The notes below the pieces were generated by a model. That model was not told the DNA's origin. It worked only from the letters and a program-made list of their open reading frames with translations, and made no database searches. From Ramlibacter sp. (GTDB lineage: Bacteria > Pseudomonadota > Gammaproteobacteria > Burkholderiales > Burkholderiaceae_C), in the NCBI GenBank assembly GCA_026785815.1, contig JAJAZH010000151.1, forward strand, positions 1-5,149: a stretch of DNA of 5,149 bases, in the 5' to 3' direction. This document shows, piece after piece, positions 1 to 4,920 of this stretch. The translations under genes and the position numbers were made by a program. Position 1 is the first letter of the stretch, and every line of letters begins with the position of its first letter.

Positions 1-130
1 GGACGAGGGCACGCTGGAGGCGGCCTTCAAGGGCCAGCACGGCTGGTACTGGAAGAACCGCGGCGGTCAACCGGTGACGCTGGACCTTTTCACCGAGGGT
101 CAGTATTCCGCGATCAAGCGGGTGTTGTGA
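1..130 (+). CDS. Transmembrane anchor protein, C-terminal end (partial)
   Basis: Only the last 42 codons are present, read from base 2 to a TGA at 128-130; the start lies left of the window. The visible tail contains DEGTLEAAF, then HGWYWKNRGGQPVTL, then GQYSAIKRVL. From memory this resembles the end of proteobacterial proteins annotated as 'transmembrane anchor protein'. These have one N-terminal membrane helix, an Ala/Pro-rich linker and a small beta-rich periplasmic domain ending in a Trp-aromatic-Trp motif followed by PVT and a Tyr/Lys-rich end. Such genes often sit near heavy-metal efflux or MerR-type regulator genes, and a MerR remnant does follow here at 146-214. The biochemical role of the family is not established. 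The membrane helix cannot be checked because it would be upstream. The reading frame and stop are certain; the family call is moderately confident. Confidence 0.65.
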   Translation, partial: DEGTLEAAFKGQHGWYWKNRGGQPVTLDLFTEGQYSAIKRVL

Positions 131-145
131 CCACGGCACCTGGAC

Positions 146-214
146 CACGGCGACGACCGCCCGGACTGCCCGATCCTGGACGGACTGGCGGGCGAGCCGT
201 CGGCGAAAGGCTGA
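146..214 (+). pseudogene. MerR-family metal-responsive regulator, C-terminal remnant
   Basis: After the stop at 128-130 the same frame stays open to a TGA at 212-214. From base 146 it reads HGDDRPDCPILDGLAGE followed by PSAKG. This matches the C-terminal metal-binding loop and tail of MerR-family metal sensors such as CueR/HmrR-like proteins, which end in a Cys-x-Gly-Asp-Asp-x-x-x-Cys-Pro-Ile pattern. The second metal-ligand cysteine is present (codon 167-169). The position of the first one, just before HGDD, is Asp (143-145), and homology stops there. There is no start codon, ribosome binding site, DNA-binding helix-turn-helix or dimerisation helix, and the preceding bases belong to the other gene. 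I read it as a deletion scar of a regulator gene that once lay beside the anchor gene. It is short (22 residues), so chance similarity is possible, but the motif is quite specific. Confidence 0.6.
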
Positions 215-215
215 T

Positions 216-242
216 GCAGGCCGGCCTGGTCAGCCGGCGTGC
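216..242. terminator. GC-rich hairpin at the 3' end of the leftward operon
   Basis: GCAGGCCGGC (216-225) and GCCGGCGTGC (233-242) can pair over 9 of 10 positions, with one G-G mismatch, around a 7-nt loop. The loop contains the stop codon of the SulP gene (232-230). Genes converge here from both sides, so a bidirectional terminator would make sense. No clear T-tract follows on either strand, so intrinsic termination is uncertain; the hairpin might instead protect the mRNA end or have no role. Confidence 0.3.
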
Positions 243-1942
243 GCAGGCGAGTGGCTGGCGTGCTCGAAGGCCTCGTGGGTGCTGAGAAAGACGCGGCCCT
301 GCATGCGTTGTCCGAGCTCGGTGGGGCGCAACCGGTCCATCACCGGGCCCTTGACTTCGGCCAGGCTCAATTCGATGTTCCGCGCCGCCATGGACCGTTC
401 GAGCTGGGTCAGCACGCCCAGGGCGGTGACGTCGATCTGGTTGACGGCCGAACAGATCAGCAGCACGCGCCGCACAGTGGCGTCCTTTGCCAGCAATGCT
501 TCGATCCGGTCCTCCAGCACGGTGGCATTGGCGAAGAACAGGCTCTCGTCGACCCGCAGCGCCAGCAGGCCAGAAACGGTCTGCACGGCGTGCCGCTCGA
601 CATTGCGGAAGTGCTCGGTGCCGGGCACCCGCCCCACCACGGCGATGTGCGGATGACTGCTGCGCCAGACCAGCAGGCCCAGCGAAAGCGTCACGCCGGT
701 CAGGATGCCCGCTTCCACGCCCAACGCGATCACACCCGCCGCGGTGGCCAGCAGCGACAGGGCGTCGGCACGGTCGTAGTGCCAGGCTTGCCTGAATGTG
801 CCGATGTCGATCAACGACGTCACAGCCACGATGATTGTGGCGGCCAGCACCGCGTGCGGAAGATAGTAGAACAGCCCGGTCAGCGCGGCGATCACCAGCG
901 CCATCAGGGCGGCGGAAACCACGCCCGCCAGCGGCGTGTTGGCGCCCGCGGCGAAGTTCACCACCGAGCGCGCGAAGCCGCCGGTGACGGGGTAGCCGCC
1001 CGACAGCGCGCTTGCCACATTGGCGGCGCCCAGTCCCACCAGCTCGCGGTTGGGGCGGATGCGTTGCCGCCGCTTGAGCGCCAGCGACTGCGCGACCGAC
1101 ACGCTTTCGACAAAGCCGACCAGCGTGATCAGCAGGGCCGGCAACCAGAGCTGCGCCAGCGCATCCGGGCCGGGCACCGACAGCGCCAGCCGCGGCAATC
1201 CCTGCGGCACGGCGCCCACCACGCTGACACCCGCGCTTTGGTCCAGCCTGAACAGGCCCACCACCGCGGTCGAAACGATCACCGCGGCCATCGGCGCCAG
1301 TTTGCCCATCACATCCGCCGCCTTGGGCGGCAGGCCCAGACGCTGCAGCGCCGGCGCCAGGTAGCGGCGGGCCAGCAGCAGGAACGCGAGGCTCGCAACA
1401 CCGATGGCCAAAGTGGCCGGCCTGGTTTGCGGCAGCGCCTCCAGCAGGCCGGTGACAGTCTCCAGCACGCCCGAGCCCGCCACCTTCAGGCCCAGGATGT
1501 ATTTCAGCTGTCCGACCGCGATCAGCACGGCCGAACCGCTGATGAAGCCGCTGATGACGGGGTGGCTGAGGAAATGGGCGAGGAAGCCCAGGCGCAAGGC
1601 GCCGAAGGCCAGCAGCATCACGCCCGAGAGCAGCGACAACTGCATCGCCAGCGCCAGGTACTGCGCCGAACCAGCGGCGGCCAGCGGCTGCAGGGCGCTG
1701 GCCGTCATGAGCGAGACCACAGCGACCGGTCCCACCGCCAGGGTCATGCTCGAGCCCAGCAGGGCATAGGCCACGATCGGCAGGATGCTGGCGTACAGCC
1801 CGACTTCGGGCGGCAACCCAGCCAGCAGCGCGTAGGCCAGGCTCTGCGGAATCAGCATCACCGTCACGATCAGGCCCGCAGTGAGGTCACCGGCCAGCCA
1901 TCCCGGCTGGTAGCGGCGAACCCATTCGGGCAGCCAGTTCAC
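230..1942 (-). CDS. SulP-family anion (sulfate) transporter with STAS domain
   Basis: The product is a 570-residue inner-membrane permease of the SulP/SLC26 family, whose members move sulfate, bicarbonate or related anions. Residues about 20-430 hold a dozen or so hydrophobic segments. Family hallmarks are IPQSLAYALLAGLPP (31-45), the VGPVAV motif (70-75), GFVESVSVAQSLA (276-288) and the conserved block beginning NRELVGLGAANV (298-309). Residues about 455-560 form a cytoplasmic STAS domain with IDVTALG (503-509) at the usual regulatory loop. Length is normal. The GTG at 1942 is preferred because the protein then begins NWLPEWVRRYQPGW, typical of the family, and it overlaps the preceding stop as GTGA. 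An earlier ATG at 2104 would add 54 Arg/Gly-rich residues lying over the preceding gene. No good Shine-Dalgarno precedes the GTG, so translation probably depends on coupling. As last gene of a persulfide-response operon it may import sulfate or export oxidised sulfur; substrate and direction are inferred. Confidence 0.9.
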   Translation of the reverse strand: MNWLPEWVRRYQPGWLAGDLTAGLIVTVMLIPQSLAYALLAGLPPEVGLYASILPIVAYALLGSSMTLAVGPVAVVSLMTASALQPLAAAGSAQYLALAMQLSLLSGVMLLAFGALRLGFLAHFLSHPVISGFISGSAVLIAVGQLKYILGLKVAGSGVLETVTGLLEALPQTRPATLAIGVASLAFLLLARRYLAPALQRLGLPPKAADVMGKLAPMAAVIVSTAVVGLFRLDQSAGVSVVGAVPQGLPRLALSVPGPDALAQLWLPALLITLVGFVESVSVAQSLALKRRQRIRPNRELVGLGAANVASALSGGYPVTGGFARSVVNFAAGANTPLAGVVSAALMALVIAALTGLFYYLPHAVLAATIIVAVTSLIDIGTFRQAWHYDRADALSLLATAAGVIALGVEAGILTGVTLSLGLLVWRSSHPHIAVVGRVPGTEHFRNVERHAVQTVSGLLALRVDESLFFANATVLEDRIEALLAKDATVRRVLLICSAVNQIDVTALGVLTQLERSMAARNIELSLAEVKGPVMDRLRPTELGQRMQGRVFLSTHEAFEHASHSPAHAG

Positions 1943-2385
1943 AGGTCTGCCGGGCTGGCTGCGACGCTCCGCTGGCGACGGCGCTCGCCCAATTCGAACA
2001 CCAGCATGCCGGCCAGCATGGCCAGGACGAACACCGCCGCCTTGGGCTGGCCCGAGCCGAGCGACACGATGGCGGGACCGGGACAAAAGCCCGCCAGGCC
2101 CCATCCGGCGCCGAACAGCAGGCCTCCCACCACGAGGGGCCGGTCGATGTCGCGCGAGGCAGGCAGGGCCAGCGCGTCACCAAGAAAGGTGGTGGTGCGC
2201 TTCTTCGCCAGTGCGAATGCGAACACACCCACCAGGATGGCGCCGCCCATCACCAGCGCCAGCGAAGGATCCCAGGCGCCGAACAGGTCCAGGAAGCCGA
2301 GCACTTTGCCCGGGTCGGTCATGCCCGAAAGAATCAGGCCGATGCCGAACAGCAGCCCGACCGCGAATTCAGAAAAGCGATGCAT
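1939..2385 (-). CDS. YeeE/YedE-type membrane protein, second half (DUF6691-like)
   Basis: A 148-residue membrane protein that is the C-terminal half of the YeeE/YedE transporter family, encoded separately. It begins with the typical FAVGLLFGIGLILSGMTDP (7-25), continues with KVLGFLDLFGAWDPSLALVMGGA (27-49), and has the second-half signature GAGWGLAGFCPGPA (92-105) with Cys101. In the full-length thiosulfate transporter TsuA/YeeE, conserved cysteines line the sulfur-substrate path, so Cys101 probably serves with those of the partner gene just upstream. About four hydrophobic stretches are visible, and the C-terminus is charged (ELGERRRQRS). The ATG at 2385 is chosen because an AAGGA lies 7 nt upstream and homologues start at this point. 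The ATG at 2415, which would form a TGATG overlap with the preceding stop and add MTEPIEKENQ, is a real alternative. The stop overlaps the SulP GTG start. Likely role: half of a heteromeric importer or exchanger of thiosulfate or another reduced sulfur compound. Confidence 0.87.
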   Translation of the reverse strand: MHRFSEFAVGLLFGIGLILSGMTDPGKVLGFLDLFGAWDPSLALVMGGAILVGVFAFALAKKRTTTFLGDALALPASRDIDRPLVVGGLLFGAGWGLAGFCPGPAIVSLGSGQPKAAVFVLAMLAGMLVFELGERRRQRSVAASPADL

Positions 2386-2392
2386 CTGGTTT

Positions 2393-2397
2393 TCCTT
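2393..2397 (-). promoter_or_regulatory. Shine-Dalgarno deciding the start of the second YeeE half
   Basis: On the minus strand AAGGA (2397-2393) lies 7 nt before the ATG at 2385. It favours that start over the ATG at 2415, which relies only on the TGATG overlap with the upstream stop. Confidence 0.5.
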
Positions 2398-2414
2398 TTC
2401 AATTGGTTCGGTCA

Positions 2415-2846
2415 TCAACCGAATGCGTGCCGCACCAGGAATACGGTCAGGAAGCCCGCACCCATGAAGCTGAGGGTGGCCACCAGGGACCGGGGCGACA
2501 GGCGCGACAGGCCGCAGACGCCGTGCCCGCTGGTGCAGCCGGAGCCGTACCGCGTGCCCACGCCGACCAGCAGGCCGGCCACCACCAAAGTGGTCCAGCC
2601 CGCGTCGATCCGTGGGGCGCTGGACCCGGCGACCAGGAAGTAGAGCAGTGGCGCGGCCAGCAGCCCCAGCAGAAAGGACAATCGCCACCCGCTGTCGCCG
2701 GGGACCGGACGCAACAGTCCACCGACGATGCCGCTGATGCCCAGGATGCGGCCGTTCACCAGGATGAACGCGGCGCTGGCGAGGCCCAACAGGATGCCGC
2801 CGGCAAGCGACGCCCAGGGCGTGAAGTGAGTCCAGTCTATCGTCAT
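2415..2846 (-). CDS. YeeE/YedE-type membrane protein, first half
   Basis: A 143-residue integral membrane protein equivalent to the N-terminal half of YeeE/YedE (TsuA-like) sulfur transporters. After a short amphipathic start (MTIDWTHFTP) come hydrophobic segments at about 12-30, 35-47, 56-73, 84-97 and 121-138. The diagnostic motif is RYGSGCTSGHGVCGLSRLSPRS (99-120 region), carrying Cys104, His108 and Cys111, the conserved thiol/His set of the family. RILGISGIVGG (33-43) is also typical. The ATG at 2846 overlaps the repressor stop as ATGA, and an AAGGAG sits 8 nt upstream inside the end of the repressor gene, so initiation is both directly supported and coupled. The partner half follows immediately downstream. 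In full-length homologues both halves are fused, so the two proteins probably assemble in the inner membrane. Known substrate of the family is thiosulfate; some members act on selenium or other sulfur species, so the substrate here is inferred. Confidence 0.9.
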   Translation of the reverse strand: MTIDWTHFTPWASLAGGILLGLASAAFILVNGRILGISGIVGGLLRPVPGDSGWRLSFLLGLLAAPLLYFLVAGSSAPRIDAGWTTLVVAGLLVGVGTRYGSGCTSGHGVCGLSRLSPRSLVATLSFMGAGFLTVFLVRHAFG

Positions 2847-3175
2847 GCTTTCTTCTCCTTCGGTTCGGCGCAGAACTGCGCGTAGAGCACTTTCATCACG
2901 GCAATCACCTGCGGGCTGTCGAGGCTGTAGTAGATGGCCTTGCCGTCGCGGCGGGTGCTGACCAGGCCTTCGTCGCGCAACACGCCGAGCTGCTGTGACA
3001 AGGTCGGCTGGGCGACGGCGGCCAGCTCTTCAAGCTCGCCGACGCGCCTTTCGCCCTCCACCAGATGGCACAGCAGCAGCAGCCGGTCGGGGTTGGACAT
3101 GACCTTCATCAGGCGGCAGGCCGAATCGGCCGCGTCGCGCAGGGCAGCAGGGTCTAGCTTGGGTCTGGCAGACAT
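2843..3175 (-). CDS. bigR: ArsR-family persulfide-sensing repressor (BigR/SqrR-like)
   Basis: A 110-residue winged-helix repressor of the ArsR/SmtB family. MKVMSNPDRLLLLCHLVEGE (23-42) and GELEELAAVAQPTLSQQLGVLRDEGLV (46-72) give the helix-turn-helix, with recognition helix around QPTLSQQLGVLR. RRDGKAIYYSL (75-85) is the wing. Metal-site residues of ArsR/SmtB are not evident. Instead Cys36 and Cys102 are 66 residues apart, exactly the separation of Cys42/Cys108 in BigR and Cys41/Cys107 in SqrR, where sulfane sulfur creates a di- or polysulfide link and releases DNA. Cys20 is an extra cysteine. The ATG at 3175 has an AGGA 11 nt upstream, a rather long spacing, and no better in-frame start was seen. 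It is the first gene of the leftward operon and faces the persulfide dioxygenase gene across a palindromic promoter, so it likely represses both directions and itself. The symbol is a family-level assignment; sqrR or ygaV would be equally apt. Confidence 0.88.
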   Translation of the reverse strand: MSARPKLDPAALRDAADSACRLMKVMSNPDRLLLLCHLVEGERRVGELEELAAVAQPTLSQQLGVLRDEGLVSTRRDGKAIYYSLDSPQVIAVMKVLYAQFCAEPKEKKA

Positions 3176-3195
3176 TGGAAATGGCGTCCTGTACT

Positions 3196-3230
3196 TAATA
3201 TGTTGATAGATTATATTAGTATAATATGTT
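3196..3230 (+). repeat. Direct repeat TAATATGTT flanking the promoter core
   Basis: The 9-mer TAATATGTT occurs at 3196-3204 and again at 3222-3230, start to start 26 bp apart. The second copy overlaps the right arm of the palindrome. It may mark a second repressor contact; in such AT-rich DNA chance is also possible. Confidence 0.4.
3210..3225. promoter_or_regulatory. Palindromic operator between the divergent genes
   Basis: ATTATATTAGTATAAT is a perfect 6-bp inverted repeat with a 4-bp centre, inside a strikingly AT-rich patch in otherwise GC-rich DNA. Each arm is a perfect TATAAT on one strand, so a dimeric repressor bound here would cover the -10 region of both promoters. AT-rich palindromes over the -10 region are known for BigR. 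Binding by the neighbouring repressor is inferred. Confidence 0.6.
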
Positions 3231-3236
3231 TTTCAA
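3210..3236 (-). promoter_or_regulatory. Sigma-70 type promoter for the leftward repressor operon
   Basis: On the minus strand a -35-like TTGAAA (3236-3231) is followed after 15 bp by a perfect -10 TATAAT (3215-3210). This predicts transcription starting near 3203 and a short leader before the repressor ATG at 3175. The 15-bp spacing is short but tolerated. Confidence 0.5.
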
Positions 3237-3255
3237 TCAATGACAGGAGAGTCTC

Positions 3256-4116
3256 ATGACACCGATGGTGGAAAGCTTTTTCGACCCCGCGACGTGGACG
3301 GTCAGCTACGTGGTCTATAAAAAGCCGGGGGCTGCCTGCGCCATCATCGATTCGGTGCTGGACTACGACCCGAAGTCGGGGCGCACCGGCACCTCATCGG
3401 CCGACAAGCTGGTCGCTTTCGTGCACGAAAAGGAGCTGGCGGTGGAGTGGATCCTGGAAACCCACGCCCATGCCGACCACTTGTCCGCCGCGCACTACCT
3501 CAGGCAGGTGCTGGGCGGGAAAATAGCGATCGGCGCCGCGATCACCGACGTGCAGGACGTGTTCAAGCGCATCTTCCACCTGGAAGCGGAGTTCCAGCCG
3601 GACGGCCGCCAGTTCGACCGCCTGCTGCAGGACGGGGAGACTTTCGCGATCGGCGCGCTCAGCGCGCAGGCCCTGTCGGTGCCCGGACACACGCCCGCCT
3701 GCATGGCCTACCGCATCGGTGACGCGGTGTTCGTGGGCGACACGCTGTTCATGCCCGACGTCGGCACCGCCCGCTGCGACTTTCCGGGGGGCGATGCCCA
3801 CACCCTGTACCGTTCGATGCGCAAGCTGCTGGACTTGCCGACCGACACCCGGTTGTTCATGTGCCATGACTATCCGCCCGCCGGCCGTGCGGCCGCCTGG
3901 GAAACCACGGTGGCGCGGCAGCGGGCCGCCAACATCCATGTGCACGACGGCGTCAGCGAGCAGGAATTCGTGAAGATGCGGTCGGCGCGCGACGCGACAC
4001 TCGAGATGCCGGTGCTGATCCTGCCATCGGTGCAGATCAACATCCGCGCCGGCGCGATGCCGCCGAAGGAGGACAACGGCGTTTCCTACCTGAAGATTCC
4101 GATCAACGCCTTGTGA
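3256..4116 (+). CDS. blh: Metallo-beta-lactamase-fold persulfide dioxygenase (Blh/ETHE1-like)
   Basis: A 286-residue cytoplasmic protein of the metallo-beta-lactamase fold, in the group of non-haem iron persulfide dioxygenases that oxidise glutathione persulfide or similar persulfides to sulfite. The metal-binding pattern is complete: THAHADH (69-75; His70, His72, Asp74, His75), His145 in SVPGHT, Asp162 in VGDTLF, and His204 in MCHDYPP. By analogy with ETHE1 the iron ligands should be His70, His145 and Asp162. TARCDFPGGDAHTLYRSM (171-188) is characteristic of the Blh branch, and the C-terminal extension (from about 225, ending SYLKIPINAL) is typical of it. There is no signal peptide and no rhodanese domain. 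AGGAGA at 3245-3250 supports the ATG at 3256. The gene is divergent from a BigR/SqrR-type repressor, the arrangement expected for sulfide-induced detoxification. Older annotation as a generic hydrolase or glyoxalase II would be misleading. Confidence 0.9.
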   Translation: MTPMVESFFDPATWTVSYVVYKKPGAACAIIDSVLDYDPKSGRTGTSSADKLVAFVHEKELAVEWILETHAHADHLSAAHYLRQVLGGKIAIGAAITDVQDVFKRIFHLEAEFQPDGRQFDRLLQDGETFAIGALSAQALSVPGHTPACMAYRIGDAVFVGDTLFMPDVGTARCDFPGGDAHTLYRSMRKLLDLPTDTRLFMCHDYPPAGRAAAWETTVARQRAANIHVHDGVSEQEFVKMRSARDATLEMPVLILPSVQINIRAGAMPPKEDNGVSYLKIPINAL

Positions 4117-4242
4117 TGGCGCAACCCTGACTGTGATCGGGAGTAGGTTACACATGATGCGCGGCAATGTTCGTTAGCGCACAGAGTCGCCTGGGCATCG
4201 ACCCCATGCTCCGGCTCTGCGTCAATTGCGAACGGAGACGGT
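4117..4242 (+). other. Intergenic spacer before the cytochrome b gene
   Basis: This 126-nt stretch between the dioxygenase stop and the next GTG holds no convincing gene, strong hairpin terminator or sigma-70 promoter. Its composition is close to the surroundings. GGAGA (4234-4238) near its right end is the ribosome binding site of the next gene. A 7-codon frame, ATG at 4154 to TAG at 4175-4177, has a weak purine-rich stretch ahead of it, but nothing else supports it as a leader peptide. Without a clear terminator, read-through from the dioxygenase gene is possible. Confidence 0.4.
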
Positions 4243-4920
4243 GTGGATCTGCTGGACTGGGCTCGAGGCCCGCTGCTCTATGGGGCCTTGACGATTTTCT
4301 TCGGTGCAGTGGGGTGGCGTCTGTTTGCTTTGCATCGGCTGCCCGCGCCGGCTACCGCCGCTCCCGCGCGCAAGGCATTCGGCGCATCCAGCGCGTTGCG
4401 GGTCGCGTTGGCGCGGACCTGGCCGCGCGACGGCTTGCCGCAGAGCGCGACGCTCGCGACCTTCAATCCCTATGTGTTCCACATCGGCTTGGCGCTGGTT
4501 TTCTTCGGTTACGCGCCGCACATCGCCTTCATCCGCCGGCTGACCGGACTCGGTTGGCCGGCACTGCCGGACCCGGTGATGTACCTGGCTGCTGCCGCCA
4601 CCATCATCTCGCTGCTGCTCGCACTGATGTTCAGGCTGACCGACCCAGTGCTCAGGAAAATCTCCAGGGCCGACGACATGGTGACCTGGGTCGTCACGAT
4701 GCTGCCCCTTGTTACCGGTATGGCCGTCGTGAGTGTGCCGTCGTCGATGCTCCCTGACGCCAGCCACACGATCTATCGCAATCCGGTGGCGATTCATCTC
4801 TTGAGCCTGGAGTTGCTGCTGGTCTGGTTTCCGTTCGGCAAGCTGATGCATGCGTTCCTGGTCTGGCCCGGACGGATGCGAATGGCCACGTTCTTCGCGC
4901 GCCGGGGAGTTCCTCCATGA
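4243..4920 (+). CDS. NarI/DsrM-like membrane cytochrome b subunit
   Basis: A 225-residue inner-membrane protein with about five hydrophobic segments (around 10-30, 76-98, 112-130, 146-166 and 184-206), the size and topology of the nitrate reductase gamma (NarI) superfamily, which carries haem b and exchanges electrons with quinones. His185 and His203 (AIHLLSLELLLVWFPFGKLMH) are 18 residues apart, as are two haem ligands of E. coli NarI (His187/His205), and the PFGKLMH ending is typical. His80 in VFHIGLALVFFGY fits a ligand in the earlier helix. Its expected partner ten residues on is Tyr90, with His93 nearby. Start is GTG at 4243 with GGAGA just upstream; homologue-like sequence begins here. 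The stop overlaps the next start as ATGA, and that gene encodes an Fe-S protein. No nitrate reductase catalytic subunits are present, so the pair is more like DsrMK, HdrDE or TmcCB quinone-linked modules. A role in sulfur-derived electron transfer is inferred from the neighbours. Confidence 0.8.
   Translation: MDLLDWARGPLLYGALTIFFGAVGWRLFALHRLPAPATAAPARKAFGASSALRVALARTWPRDGLPQSATLATFNPYVFHIGLALVFFGYAPHIAFIRRLTGLGWPALPDPVMYLAAAATIISLLLALMFRLTDPVLRKISRADDMVTWVVTMLPLVTGMAVVSVPSSMLPDASHTIYRNPVAIHLLSLELLLVWFPFGKLMHAFLVWPGRMRMATFFARRGVPP

Larger units (their letters stand above)
3195..3230 (+). promoter_or_regulatory. Sigma-70 type promoter for the persulfide dioxygenase gene
   Basis: Two overlapping readings are possible. 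One uses the perfect -10 TATAAT (3220-3225) with a weak -35 TTAATA (3195-3200) at 19 bp. The other uses the better -35 TTGATA (3203-3208) with -10 TATGTT (3225-3230) at 16 bp. Either gives a leader of roughly 20-25 nt before the AGGAGA (3245-3250) and the ATG at 3256. Confidence 0.5.

Noticed and set aside
1943..2104. N-terminal extension of the SulP protein to an ATG at 2104
   Set aside because: The extra 54 residues are Arg/Gly-rich, unlike the family, and lie over the end of the YeeE second half in another frame; the GTGA overlap start fits better.
239..2467. A 742-codon open frame on the + strand opposite the SulP and YeeE genes
   Set aside because: Its translation is rich in Arg, Gln, His and Gly without any domain, and it mirrors genes with clear membrane-protein signatures; a GC-rich antisense artefact.
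2386..2688. N-terminal extension of the YeeE second half to an ATG at 2688
   Set aside because: It would overlap most of the first-half gene with non-membrane, Arg/Gly-rich sequence; homologue-like sequence begins at 2385.
4132..4154. TGTG...CACA symmetry resembling a CRP/FNR-type site
   Set aside because: Only four base pairs match on each side and the spacing is 15 bp, unlike TGTGA-N6-TCACA or TTGAT-N4-ATCAA.
3394..4167. Long minus-strand open frame opposite the persulfide dioxygenase
   Set aside because: The + strand frame has the complete metal-ligand set and a good ribosome binding site; the antisense translation has no recognisable features.
4154..4177. Seven-codon frame (MMRGNVR) as a possible leader peptide ahead of the cytochrome b gene
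   Set aside because: The Shine-Dalgarno is weak and distant, there is no attenuator-like pairing and no cysteine or regulatory codon run; too short to support.
4167..4757. A + strand frame with an ATG start overlapping the cytochrome b gene
   Set aside because: Its product is Arg/Ala-rich with no domain, whereas the overlapping frame from 4243 has membrane segments and haem-ligand histidines and couples to the next gene.
4243..4920. Annotation as part of a true respiratory nitrate reductase
   Set aside because: No NarG, NarH or NarJ genes are nearby, and the immediately coupled partner is a ferredoxin-type HdrD/DsrK-like protein.
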